Assembly (NCBI GenBank): GCA_965228265.1
Contig: OZ245804.1
Span: 806,001 to 870,000, forward strand
Direction of reading: 5' to 3'
Source: GCA-2732755 sp965228265
GTDB taxonomy: Bacteria > Planctomycetota > Phycisphaerae > Phycisphaerales > UBA1924
Length of the DNA stretch: 64,000 nt
Notes under the pieces: generated by a model
Databases searched by the model: none
What the model saw: only the letters and a program-made list of their open reading frames with translations
What the model was told of the DNA's origin: nothing
Shown: in pieces, positions 1-8,424 of the stretch
Layout: every line of letters begins with the position of its first letter
How positions within the stretch are numbered: the stretch's first letter is position 1
Program-made: the position numbers and the translations under genes

Positions 1-162
1 CGAGGCGTTGCCCGTCAGGATCTGTTCGTGCTGTTGGCCGAGTGACTGTGCGAGGCGGTTGTCGTTGGCGACGATGTTCTCCTGCGCTCGCCAGAGGTCC
101 TGCTGGGTCGCGCAGCCGACGGACAGGAACGAGAGAACGAGAACGCTAGCCGATGCTTTCAT
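1..162 (-). CDS. putative lipoprotein, N-terminal part only
   Basis: The gene starts at an ATG read leftward from 162, preceded by a GGGGA ribosome-binding sequence, and runs off the left edge of the window after 54 codons. The N-terminus has a lysine at position 2, a hydrophobic core and a lipobox Leu-Ser-Val-Gly-Cys with Cys17, so export and lipid anchoring are likely. The residues after the cysteine are rich in Gln, Asn, Glu and Arg and could form a coiled coil. Nothing else of the protein is visible and no function can be assigned. Confidence 0.7.
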   Translation of the reverse strand, partial: MKASASVLVLSFLSVGCATQQDLWRAQENIVANDNRLAQSLGQQHEQILTGNAS

Positions 163-260
163 GATGAATCCCCAACTGGTGTGAGGGCAATTCAAACATG
201 TCGGCGCCTGCGCGTCGGCCAGGACCACGCGCAACTCGCGCAATGTGCGCACGGACCCGG

Positions 261-1622
261 TCAGTCCGCGGCCGTTTGCGCAGAATCCTGGAGTTTGTCC
301 TTATACACCTCGCCGCCTTTCATGATGAAGATCACGTTCTGGAGCGCAGCGACATCTTTGAGCGGGCTCGCGTCGAGGGCGATGATGTCGGCCTGGTAGC
401 CCTTGGCGATCTTGCCGACCGAGCCCCCGAGGCCGCAGAGGTCGGCGGCATTGATAGTGGCGGCTTTGATCGCGTCCGCGGGTGTGAAGCCGGCTTCGAC
501 CATGTAGACGAATTCGAGGGCGTTGGTGCCGTGCGCGCCGACGCCGACGTCGGTGCCGAAGGCGACCTTGACGCCCGCCTTGTGCGCGCGTGCGAGCGCA
601 TCCTGGATGATCGGGCCGACGGCCTGGGCTTTCTCTTTGATGGCCGGATTGAACCACGCGGGGTCGGCGGCTTTCTCGCCGACGAATTTGCCGGCGTGGA
701 TGGTGGGGACGAGGTAGGCGCCGGTTTCGAGAAAGAGCTCGATGGAGGATTCGTCGAGGTATGAGCCGTGCTCGATCGAGTCGACGCCCGCGCGGAGGGC
801 GGCGTTGATGCCGTCGGTCCCGTGCGCGTGGCATGCGACCTTGCGGCCCATCATGTGCGCGGTCTGGACGACGGCTTCGATCTCGTCGTCGAACATCTGT
901 TGCCCGAGGCCCGCGGCCGTGTTGGAGAGCACGCCCCCGGTGGATGTGATTTTGATGAGGTCGGATCCTTGGCGGATGCGTTCGCGTGTGGCGTGGCGGA
1001 ATTGGTCTGGCCCGTTGGCGATGCCGTCGGTTGATGTGAGCGCCGGTGAGAGTGCGGGGTTGATGCCGTTGGTCGGGTCGGCGTGCCCGCCGGTGACGCT
1101 GATGGACTTACCCGCCGCGAGGATGCGCGGGCCGGGGATAACGCCCTCGTTGATGCGGTTGCGGAGGGCGTAGATCGCTGCCCCGCCCGAGCCGACGTTG
1201 CGCACTGTGGTGAAGCCGGCCATGAGCGTTTTGCGTGCGTTGTGTGTGCCGTCAATCGCTTCATAGGTTGCGTCCTCCGTCAACTGCTTGCGCAGACGCA
1301 TCTGCATGGGCGGGAGCTCGAACGTGAGGTGCGTGTGGCAGTCGATCAGGCCGGGCAGGACGAACTTGTCCGTGAGGTCGATGTGTGTGTTCTGCGGCAT
1401 GCCCGGGGCGGCGTCGATGAACGCGATGCCGTTGAGGACGTTCGTGATCACGCCGTCTTTGATGACAACGGTGGCTTCGCGCATGGGCTCCTGGCCCGGC
1501 TCGGCGAGGAGCTGGCCGCAATGCAGAACGACGAGGCCTTTGGCATCGGACCTTTCCTCGTTTTGGGCGACGGCTGCGGCTGCGAACAGAGTAAGAACGA
1601 GCGAGAGAAGGCGTTGGATCAT
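261..1622 (-). CDS. secreted amidohydrolase family metal-dependent hydrolase
   Basis: The 453-residue protein begins with a signal peptide (about residues 1-19, ending Ala-Val-Ala-Gln). It carries the amidohydrolase-superfamily signature: a metal-binding His-x-His (His96 and His98 in DCHTHL), a lysine in DLIKITSTGG, later histidines in CHAHG and IEHGS, and an Asp in FGTDVG near the C-terminus. The pattern matches imidazolonepropionase-like and prolidase-like members that hydrolyse C-N bonds of cyclic amides or dipeptides. The substrate cannot be told from the sequence. It is divergent from the pirin gene, with about 120 bases between their starts. Confidence 0.88.
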   Translation of the reverse strand: MIQRLLSLVLTLFAAAAVAQNEERSDAKGLVVLHCGQLLAEPGQEPMREATVVIKDGVITNVLNGIAFIDAAPGMPQNTHIDLTDKFVLPGLIDCHTHLTFELPPMQMRLRKQLTEDATYEAIDGTHNARKTLMAGFTTVRNVGSGGAAIYALRNRINEGVIPGPRILAAGKSISVTGGHADPTNGINPALSPALTSTDGIANGPDQFRHATRERIRQGSDLIKITSTGGVLSNTAAGLGQQMFDDEIEAVVQTAHMMGRKVACHAHGTDGINAALRAGVDSIEHGSYLDESSIELFLETGAYLVPTIHAGKFVGEKAADPAWFNPAIKEKAQAVGPIIQDALARAHKAGVKVAFGTDVGVGAHGTNALEFVYMVEAGFTPADAIKAATINAADLCGLGGSVGKIAKGYQADIIALDASPLKDVAALQNVIFIMKGGEVYKDKLQDSAQTAAD

Positions 1623-1745
1623 CGGATGGCTCCGTGTGGTTCGGTTCGGCCCATGCTATCAGATGGGCAGCAGGAGGCAGAGGAATAGCCTGGCGGGCTC
1701 CGTGGTTGGTTGTGAGATGATGCGAATCAGAAAGGAAGGGATGAA

Positions 1746-2459
1746 ATGATCAGCATCAGAAGAGCCGAGGACCGGGGCCGAACGCGCTTTGAATGGCTCG
1801 ACAGCTGGCACACGTTCGCCTTTGCGCGGGGATTCCCGACGGGCGATGGGCCGGACATCCGCGGCTTCCGCGGGCTGCGCGTGATCAACGACGACATCGT
1901 CGCGCCGGCGAGCGGGTTCGACACACACCCGCACGACAACATGGAAATCATCAGCTATGTCGTGGACGGCGAACTCCAGCACAAGGACTCGATGGGCTCG
2001 GCCGAGATCATCGGCGAGGGCGAGTTCCAATTGACGAGCGCCGGCTCGGGCATCACGCACAGCGAGCGCAACCCGTCGCCGGACACGCCCGTGCGTTTGA
2101 TTCAGATCTGGATCCACCCGGCTGAGCGCCACACCACGCCCAGGTACGAGCTGCGTGACGGCGGCTTCGGTCGGCAGAGGCCTGGCAAGCTCCGGCTGGC
2201 GGCTTCTCCCGATGGCCGAGACGACTCGATGACCATCGGGGCCGATGCGCGGATCTGGGTCGGGACGCTCGGCGCGGGCCAGTCGGAAGCTGTGGCGATC
2301 GGCGCCGATCGGCATGCCTTCGTGCAGGTCGTGCGTGGGTCGGTGAACGCAGCCGGCGAGCGGCTCGACGAGGGCGACGGCGCGGCGATCAGCGGCCTGG
2401 ACATCGTCGAAATCGTGGCCGATTCCGAAGCCGAGGTGCTGGTCTTCGATCTGGCCTGA
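1746..2459 (+). CDS. pirin family protein (YhhW-like bicupin)
   Basis: The 237-residue protein has the pirin N-terminal cupin. Its metal ligands are visible as His61 and His63 (in THPHDNME), His105 and Glu107 (in GITHSERN). Length and sequence style match the YhhW-type pirins, some of which show quercetin 2,3-dioxygenase activity; the physiological role is usually unknown. The ATG at 1746 follows a purine-rich AAAGGAAGG ribosome-binding region. A strong hairpin with a T run follows the gene. It is transcribed alone, toward the MarR gene. Confidence 0.9.
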   Translation: MISIRRAEDRGRTRFEWLDSWHTFAFARGFPTGDGPDIRGFRGLRVINDDIVAPASGFDTHPHDNMEIISYVVDGELQHKDSMGSAEIIGEGEFQLTSAGSGITHSERNPSPDTPVRLIQIWIHPAERHTTPRYELRDGGFGRQRPGKLRLAASPDGRDDSMTIGADARIWVGTLGAGQSEAVAIGADRHAFVQVVRGSVNAAGERLDEGDGAAISGLDIVEIVADSEAEVLVFDLA

Positions 2460-2482
2460 ACCGAGAGCACGAGACAGAGCAA

Positions 2483-2513
2483 AGCCCCCTGCAGGCGCGG
2501 GGGGCTCGTTTTT
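2483..2513 (+). terminator. intrinsic terminator after the pirin gene
   Basis: AGCCCCC at 2483-2489 pairs with GGGGGCT at 2500-2506, followed by CGTTTTT. It lies 24 bases after the pirin stop codon. Confidence 0.8.
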
Positions 2514-2524
2514 GGAGGCGCTGT

Positions 2525-2530
2525 ATACTA
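2525..2530 (+). promoter_or_regulatory. possible -10 element of the MarR gene
   Basis: TATACT lies only 12 bases before the ATG at 2543, and no ribosome-binding sequence is seen between them. This would fit a nearly leaderless transcript. No convincing -35 element is visible because the pirin terminator lies directly upstream. Confidence 0.3.
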
Positions 2531-2542
2531 TTGTTTCCACAG

Positions 2543-3019
2543 ATGCCTAATTTGCAGGATGAAATCGGGAAGAAGAAGCCCTTCGAGCTCGCAGAGGAGG
2601 AGGCGTACCTGAACGTGCGCCGGACGGCTGCGACGCTGGAGTCGTTCTTCGGCAAGCTCTTCCGCAAGTCGGGGCTGAGCGAGGCGACGTACAACGTGCT
2701 TCGGATTCTGCGGTCGGCAGGCGACGAGGGGCGTTGCTGGAGCGATATCCGCGAGGACCTCGTGGTGCAGGTGCCGGATGTCACGAGGCTCATCGACCGT
2801 CTTGAGAAGGCCGGTCACGTGGAGCGCGTGCGCTGCGACAAGGATCGCCGAAAGGTCTATGTGCGGATCACCGCGCAGGGACGAGAGATCGTCGAGAGCC
2901 TCGACGATCCGGTCAGACAACTCCTGCGCCAGAGGCTCGGCCACGTGAGCGAGGCGGATCTGCGCCGACTGAGCCGACTGCTCGAGCGCGTGCGCGACAA
3001 CGAATCGTCGCAGGACTGA
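2543..3019 (+). CDS. MarR family transcriptional regulator
   Basis: The 158-residue protein has a winged-helix core: a recognition region around VPDVTRLIDRLEKAGHVERV and a wing with DKDRRKVYVRITAQG, both typical of MarR proteins. Such proteins are dimeric repressors of drug, stress or aromatic-compound genes. I chose the ATG at 2543; a TTG at 2531 would add four residues (MFPQ) but overlaps the candidate -10. The target is unknown. The pirin gene just upstream is a plausible one, but there is no direct evidence. Confidence 0.85.
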   Translation: MPNLQDEIGKKKPFELAEEEAYLNVRRTAATLESFFGKLFRKSGLSEATYNVLRILRSAGDEGRCWSDIREDLVVQVPDVTRLIDRLEKAGHVERVRCDKDRRKVYVRITAQGREIVESLDDPVRQLLRQRLGHVSEADLRRLSRLLERVRDNESSQD

Positions 3020-3040
3020 TGAGACAAGAGATGGAACCGA

Positions 3041-3631
3041 CTACTCGCGCTGCATGAGCACATCGCTCGCGTCGATCGCGGCGAGCTCGATCGCCAGTTG
3101 CAGCGGCGAGCGCCCGGCTGCGTCGGGGAAACGGGGATCAGCGCCTGCGTCGAGCAGGATGCTGACCGCCTCGGCGTCATCGGCGCGGACAGCCGAGTGC
3201 AGAGGCGTCTCGAGTGTGCTGTTGCAGGCGACGACATCGGGATCGGTCGCAAACTCGCAGAGCACAGCCAGCGCACGGTGTGCGTGCGCGTAACACGCCA
3301 GGTGCAGCGGTGCCCACCCCTCGGCGTTGCAGAGACAGAGTCGCTCCGGATCGACCGCTGCCAACGCGTGGAGTTCGCCGGCGAGATCCAGGCCCGCCGC
3401 TTCCCATGCTGAGGGTTTGTAGCCCGCTGCGATGATGCTGCGAGCCAGACGCGGATGACCCATCGATAACGCCATCATGACGGGGCTCTCGATGAGCGCA
3501 TCACCCGAGATGCCCGCAAAACCACCGGGGCCCTGAAGATCGATGATCGATGAGGCTCGCTTGACGTCTCCGTCAGCGATGGCCTGGCAGATCGCTGCCA
3601 GCGGCTCGAACCGGCGTACAAATTGGTTCAT
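3041..3631 (-). CDS. ankyrin repeat protein
   Basis: The 196-residue protein has at least two clear ankyrin repeats, recognised from GWAPLHLACYAHAHRAL and ETPLHSAVRADDAEAVSILL followed by DAGADPRFPDAAGRSPLQLA. The N-terminal part (residues 1-90) probably holds degenerate repeats. There is no signal peptide, so it is probably a cytoplasmic protein-binding scaffold. It is the last of three consecutive minus-strand genes, after the small unknown gene and dinB, with about 100 bases to dinB. Confidence 0.8.
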   Translation of the reverse strand: MNQFVRRFEPLAAICQAIADGDVKRASSIIDLQGPGGFAGISGDALIESPVMMALSMGHPRLARSIIAAGYKPSAWEAAGLDLAGELHALAAVDPERLCLCNAEGWAPLHLACYAHAHRALAVLCEFATDPDVVACNSTLETPLHSAVRADDAEAVSILLDAGADPRFPDAAGRSPLQLAIELAAIDASDVLMQRE

Positions 3632-3729
3632 GTCTCAACGGGTCCTGGCTAGCCACGAGTAGCCGGGTATACGGGCCCTCAGCGTGGGCAGTTGCAGGAA
3701 GTTTGTTGTTCGCACGATCTTGCAACGGA

Positions 3730-4944
3730 TCAGGACCGAGAATCATCGCCCTTGCCCGGTTTGTTTGCCCGCTGAGAGGGTGATTTCGTATACGAGGCGG
3801 CCCTTCTGATCGAGTCGTTCCCGAATCGGCGTGCGATCTCATCGGCGGCACGATCGAGCTTGGAACGCTTGTCGCGTTCGTCGCTGCCAAAGAGCCCCGG
3901 CTGGATGTCGTCTGCACCCGAAAGCTGGCCCGCGGTCATCCCGATCAGGCGCACGGGTCGGAACGAGTGTTCCATCCAATTTTCAAGGATCGCAAGCGCC
4001 GCTTGCCAGAGCTCTTCGGTGCTGTCGGTTTGCGAGCCGAGCGGAGTCGAGCGCGTGATGGTTTCGAAGTCGCCGAAGCGGATCTTGAGTGTGACGTTGC
4101 CCGCGGCCCGTCCTTTGTTGCGCAGACGGCGCGCGACGTGTTCGACCTGAGAGAGCAGAACAGACCGGATGAGTTCGCGGTCGGTCAGGTCTTCGCCGAA
4201 GGTCTGCTCGTGGCCGACAGACTTGGCGGTGCGGTCGGGATGAACCTCGCGGTCGTCGATGCCCTGCGCGAGTCTGCGGATGTGCGGCCCCATCGAGCCG
4301 AGGCGCGTGGCGAGCGCCGCTTCCGGCGCCCGCCGAAGATCGGCGATCGTGCGGATGCCGAGGGAGGCGAGTTTCTTCTCCGCGGCCTTTCCGACGCCGA
4401 AGATCGAGGAGACGGGCATCGGGTCGAGCGTTTTCTGGACGGTGTCGGGCGTAATGACGGTGAGGCCGTCGGGCTTGTCCATCTCGCTGGCGAGCTTGGC
4501 GAGGAACTTGTTGGGCGCGACGCCGACGGAGACGGTCAGGCCCGTGGTCTCGTGGACGCGCTTGCGGATGTCTCGCGCGATGGCTTCGGGCGGGCCGAGC
4601 AGGCGCACCGAGCCGGTGACATCGAGGTAGGCCTCGTCGATGGAGAGCGGCTCCACCAGCGGCGTGACGGATTCGAAGATCGCGAAGACCTGCTCGGAGA
4701 GTTCGCGGTAGCGCTTGCCGCGCGGCTTGACGACGACCGCATGCGGGCAGAGGCGCATCGCTGTCGCGGTAGGCATTGCGCTGTGGCAACCGAACTTGCG
4801 GGCCTCGTAACTGGCGGCTGCGACAACAGCCCGCTTGCCCGTGCCCCCGACCAGCACGGGCTTGCCCCGGAGCTCGGGGTGATCGAGCTGCTCGACGGAC
4901 GCGAAGAAGGCGTCGAGATCGGCGTGGAGGATGGCGCGTGCCAT
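3730..4944 (-). CDS. dinB: DNA polymerase IV (Y-family translesion polymerase)
   Basis: The 404-residue protein starts MARAILHADLDAFFASVEQ. The catalytic acidic residues are visible as Asp9 and Asp11 in the first motif and Asp103-Glu104 in SIDEAYLD. The palm, fingers and little-finger regions follow in the usual order, with helix-hairpin-helix sequence around VSSIFGVGKAAEKKLASLGI. Near the C-terminus QPGLFG matches a beta-clamp-binding motif, which fits interaction with the clamp encoded by dnaN elsewhere in this window. No LexA box was identified upstream. Confidence 0.95.
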   Translation of the reverse strand: MARAILHADLDAFFASVEQLDHPELRGKPVLVGGTGKRAVVAAASYEARKFGCHSAMPTATAMRLCPHAVVVKPRGKRYRELSEQVFAIFESVTPLVEPLSIDEAYLDVTGSVRLLGPPEAIARDIRKRVHETTGLTVSVGVAPNKFLAKLASEMDKPDGLTVITPDTVQKTLDPMPVSSIFGVGKAAEKKLASLGIRTIADLRRAPEAALATRLGSMGPHIRRLAQGIDDREVHPDRTAKSVGHEQTFGEDLTDRELIRSVLLSQVEHVARRLRNKGRAAGNVTLKIRFGDFETITRSTPLGSQTDSTEELWQAALAILENWMEHSFRPVRLIGMTAGQLSGADDIQPGLFGSDERDKRSKLDRAADEIARRFGNDSIRRAASYTKSPSQRANKPGKGDDSRS

Positions 4945-5027
4945 GGGGGATTGTTGGACGCGGAAGCGGAACAGGAAAAACGCACGACGCTGAACACGGA
5001 GGCTGGTAGCTGCGGCCTCTGCCGGGA

Positions 5028-5417
5028 TCAGTCCAGGCCCGGGCCGCCCTCACCCAGCGGTCCCTTGTCCTCCATCTGCGCGTTGTTCATGGTTTCGTTG
5101 ATGCGGTTGTGCAGCTCGCCCTCGGGGATGTTCATCGAGTCGGCCAGGTCCGAGACGAGCTTCATGTAAGCCAGACGCAGGCCCGCGAGGATCGCCAGCG
5201 CCTCTTCCGAGCCCTCACGCCCGAGGCGCTGGCTCGCGGCGATCTGCACCGCAACGCCCAGCGACTGGGCGGCCTGATCGGACCACATCGCCCACGGATC
5301 GATCTTCTCTCGCAGCGCATCGGGCACCTCGTCGGGTTGCCCGAGGCGAGCGCCGAAGACGATCGAGGGGGCGTATTGGTCGGTCAGGGCGCGGATCGAG
5401 TCGTGGAAGGTGCTCAT
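5028..5417 (-). CDS. small protein of unknown function
   Basis: The 129-residue protein starts at the ATG at 5417, giving MSTFHDSIRALTDQYAPS. A longer reading from 5750 would run into the divergent YHYH gene and is not supported. It is soluble, mostly helical in appearance and acidic near the C-terminus, and it has no cysteine or signal peptide. I do not recognise the family. It sits 83 bases upstream of dinB on the same strand and may be cotranscribed with it. Confidence 0.65.
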   Translation of the reverse strand: MSTFHDSIRALTDQYAPSIVFGARLGQPDEVPDALREKIDPWAMWSDQAAQSLGVAVQIAASQRLGREGSEEALAILAGLRLAYMKLVSDLADSMNIPEGELHNRINETMNNAQMEDKGPLGEGGPGLD

Positions 5418-5550
5418 GCAGAAAGGGTAGGCGACCGGCCACAAGTCCTGATTCTTTGCAATCGGCACGCATGAGCCGCGTTTGAGTGACTGGTGCAAAA
5501 CAGGAGAGCGAACACCGCTCCCCAATGCTCCCTCAGCGAAAGGATGGACC

Positions 5551-6630
5551 ATGCTGTCTGCAACCCGTCGAACCGTTGTTCCGTGTGCATGTGTCACGCT
5601 CGCCATGCTTGTATCCACCGCGTCGGCACACCCGGGGCACGATGGTGCTGCGCACGAAAGCGTGCAGCCGGAACGCCGAGCCGGCGGGGAGCAGGGCGGC
5701 CCCCGCACGATGGAGAAAGTCGATCTCCCGGAGCCCGAGGTCTCGATCACGATCGAGGGGCAGTACCGCGTGATCCGATCAAACGGCCTGCCCGATCACG
5801 AAGTCGGTGAATTCCCGAATCAGGAAAACCCCAACGCGCTCCGCGCGCAGAACAACGAGATCAGGCTGCCGCTGCTGCCCCGACTCAGTGACGAGCTCAC
5901 CGATGCGCGACCCGAGTTCGGGATTGCGCTCAACGGCGTGATCTTTGATTCGGGAACGGGAGAGTTCTGGTCTCCCGATAGCGGTCGTGCATTCGGGGGC
6001 GGTTCTGCCTGGAACTACGACGCGCTTGGTGGCGGCGCCCCGTTCGGGCTCGACCAGAACAACGCGCACGTCCAGCCGACCGGGAAGTACCACTACCACG
6101 GCGTCCCGACGGGCCTGGTCGATGAACTCGTCCAGAGCGAGGAATCCGAGCACCATCACGACCACGACAGCGACCACGATCACATGGTCCAGATCGGGTG
6201 GGCGTTCGATGGCTTCCCGATTTACGCGCCCTTTGGCTACAAGGACGCCAACGACCCGACCTCCGAGATCGTGCCGCTGCGCTCGAGCTATGTGCTCAAG
6301 GAAGGCGAGCGCCCGGGCCCGCCCGACGGACCGGGTGGCGAGTACGACGGCACGTTCGGTCTCGACTGGGAGTACCGCGAAGGGGCCGGCGATCTCGATG
6401 AGAGCAACGGCCGCTTCGGGGTGACACCCGAGTTTCCCCAGGGGACGTACTACTACGTCATCACCGAGACATTCCCGGCCGTGCCGAGATACTGGCGTGG
6501 CGAGGTGGAGAGGCGTCGCCAGCCCGGCGGGCCCGAGATGCAACGTCAACGCCAGGGCGCAGACGCTCCCGAGCGGGCGCGGCCGCAGCGCGAAGGACGA
6601 CAGGGCCAACGTCGAAACCGCGACGGGTAA
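5551..6630 (+). CDS. secreted YHYH domain protein
   Basis: The 359-residue protein starts at the ATG at 5551, which is preceded by AAAGGA. It begins with a signal peptide of about 25 residues ending at ALAxASAHPG-like sequence. The naming motif of the YHYH family is present in GKYHYHGVP, and the domain continues through GWAFDGFPIYAPFGYKD and the TYYYVIT segment. A His/Asp-rich stretch (EHHHDHDSDHDH) could bind metal. The last 50 residues are Arg/Gln rich and low in complexity. The biochemical role of YHYH proteins is not established. The gene is convergent with the histidine kinase gene, with 57 bases between them. Confidence 0.85.
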   Translation: MLSATRRTVVPCACVTLAMLVSTASAHPGHDGAAHESVQPERRAGGEQGGPRTMEKVDLPEPEVSITIEGQYRVIRSNGLPDHEVGEFPNQENPNALRAQNNEIRLPLLPRLSDELTDARPEFGIALNGVIFDSGTGEFWSPDSGRAFGGGSAWNYDALGGGAPFGLDQNNAHVQPTGKYHYHGVPTGLVDELVQSEESEHHHDHDSDHDHMVQIGWAFDGFPIYAPFGYKDANDPTSEIVPLRSSYVLKEGERPGPPDGPGGEYDGTFGLDWEYREGAGDLDESNGRFGVTPEFPQGTYYYVITETFPAVPRYWRGEVERRRQPGGPEMQRQRQGADAPERARPQREGRQGQRRNRDG

Positions 6631-6687
6631 TCCCGGGCGGGCATTCGGAAAGCTGTTCTATCAGACGCGCACGCGGGAGTGAACCCC

Positions 6688-8415
6688 TCACTTCCGCGTG
6701 ATGCGTTGCGCGCTCGTCAGGCTGCGTGTGGCAGCGGTAGCAGATGGGTCGATGAGCTGCGCCGGGTCAGCGGGGAGAAGAATGCGGAAGGTCGCCCCGC
6801 CGCCGGCGGTTTCAACGACTTCGATCTCGCCGTGGTGATCCTCGATGATGCGCTTGGTCACCGCGAGCCCGAGCCCAGTGCCGCGCATACCCTTGGTGGT
6901 GTTGAAGGGCTCGAAGATCCAGAGCCTTCGGTCCTCGGGGATGCCGGGCCCGTTGTCGATGACGGAGATCTCGACCTCCGCGCCGCTCGTGCCTCTGGCG
7001 TGCGGCTTGGGGTGGCCGTCGTCGCCCGGCTTGCCGTGCGGGTGGTAATCAACGCGCACGGTGACCGCTCCCGTTTTGGGTTCGACCGCCTCGACCGCGT
7101 TGGTCATCAGGTTCATCATCGCCTGGTGGATCAGGTTCGGATCGACCGGGACGGGTGGGATTTCTGAATCGACGTCCACGATCAGCGGCACCTGCCGCGT
7201 CTGGCAGATGCCCTCGAGCAGCTGCGCACACTCCTCGATGAGCGGGCCGAGCTTGGTCAGCTCGATCTCGATGTTCTGCTGCCGACTGAAGGCGAGCATG
7301 TTGAGCGTGAGGCTCATGATGCGGTCGAGGTTGCGTTTGAGGATGCCCCAGCCGCCCTTGGCGATTTTGAGGTCGTCTTTCTTGAGGCCCATCTCGACGA
7401 CGTCCGCCCCGCCGCGGAGCCCCTGGAGAATGTTCTTGATCGAGTGCGAGAGGCTGGCGACGGTCTCGCCGATGACCGCGAGGCGCTCGGTGTGGATCTG
7501 CTCGCCGACGAGTTCGAGGTTGGCCATCGCAAGGCCCGTCTGCTGGCCCACCGCGTTGAGCAGGGCGAGCTGGTCGGCTGTGAATGTGTAATTGACGATC
7601 GAGCTGTCGATGTAGATCGCGCCGAAGACGCGCTCGCGGAAGAGGATCGGGCTGCACATCGCGCTGCGGATGCCCAGGCGCTGAATCGAGTCGCCCGCTT
7701 TGAAGCGAGGGTCTGCCATCGCGTTCGAGCTCAGCACCGATTCCTTCTTCAACATCGCGTGCTGGAGGATCGTCTGCGAGAGCTGGATCCTGGCTTCCTC
7801 GGCGCCCTTGGGCGGCGTCATGTACTTGACCACCACGGGCCGGGGCGAGTGATACTTGTCCGGCGCGATCAGAATCACACCCCGCTCCGGCTCAAACTGA
7901 TCGAACACGAGCTCGAGAATGCTCGCCAGCAATTCCTGTTTGTCGATCGATTCGGTCGCGATCTCGCTCGCCTGGAACAGGAGCCTCAGGTGCTCGTTGG
8001 CAGCGATGCGCGGCTCGGGCTCGGCCATGAGCACCGAGTCCTCGTTGCTTGCAAGCGCGTGCTCGATCTCGGCGTCGATCTCTTCTGGCCGAAGAATCTC
8101 GACGATGTCCGACTCGGGGTGGCTGACCACGCCCCCGAACGCGAAGACGGTGGAGCCCGCGCGGATCTCGTCGCCGATCTTGAGCTTGGTGCGCTTGTTG
8201 ATGCGCACGCCGTTGACGTACGTCCCGTTGTGGGACTGGAGATCTCGGATGTACCAGTTCCCGCCATCGGGCGTGAGCTCGGCGTGGCGCCGGCTAACGG
8301 TGAAGTCGGTGATGCGCAGGGCTTCGGAGGACCGCCCGATGAGCTGCGGCTCGTTGTTGGGGAGATTGAACGCCTTGCCGCGGTCTGGGCCCTGGGTGAT
8401 GGTGAGGAGGAGCAT
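6688..8415 (-). CDS. FHA-GAF sensor histidine kinase
   Basis: The 575-residue protein has no signal peptide or membrane segment. An FHA domain (about residues 20-95) shows the GRS, SRRH and NGTYVNG signatures for binding phosphothreonine peptides. A GAF domain follows (about 145-305). The phosphoacceptor region contains His324 in SLSHSIKNILQGL. The ATPase domain shows an N box (MNLMTNAVEAVE), a G1 box (VIDNGPGIPED) and a G2 box (GTGLGLAV). It is therefore a cytoplasmic two-component sensor that could link Ser/Thr phosphorylation to histidine signalling. No response regulator lies nearby. It ends a minus-strand run 9 bases after the zinc-ribbon gene. Confidence 0.93.
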   Translation of the reverse strand: MLLLTITQGPDRGKAFNLPNNEPQLIGRSSEALRITDFTVSRRHAELTPDGGNWYIRDLQSHNGTYVNGVRINKRTKLKIGDEIRAGSTVFAFGGVVSHPESDIVEILRPEEIDAEIEHALASNEDSVLMAEPEPRIAANEHLRLLFQASEIATESIDKQELLASILELVFDQFEPERGVILIAPDKYHSPRPVVVKYMTPPKGAEEARIQLSQTILQHAMLKKESVLSSNAMADPRFKAGDSIQRLGIRSAMCSPILFRERVFGAIYIDSSIVNYTFTADQLALLNAVGQQTGLAMANLELVGEQIHTERLAVIGETVASLSHSIKNILQGLRGGADVVEMGLKKDDLKIAKGGWGILKRNLDRIMSLTLNMLAFSRQQNIEIELTKLGPLIEECAQLLEGICQTRQVPLIVDVDSEIPPVPVDPNLIHQAMMNLMTNAVEAVEPKTGAVTVRVDYHPHGKPGDDGHPKPHARGTSGAEVEISVIDNGPGIPEDRRLWIFEPFNTTKGMRGTGLGLAVTKRIIEDHHGEIEVVETAGGGATFRILLPADPAQLIDPSATAATRSLTSAQRITRK

Positions 8416-8424
8416 GGGATTACT

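Noticed and set aside
3967..5169. Long plus-strand frame opposite dinB
   Set aside because: dinB on the other strand has all catalytic motifs, while the plus-strand product is low-complexity Gly/Asp/Arg sequence without domain features.
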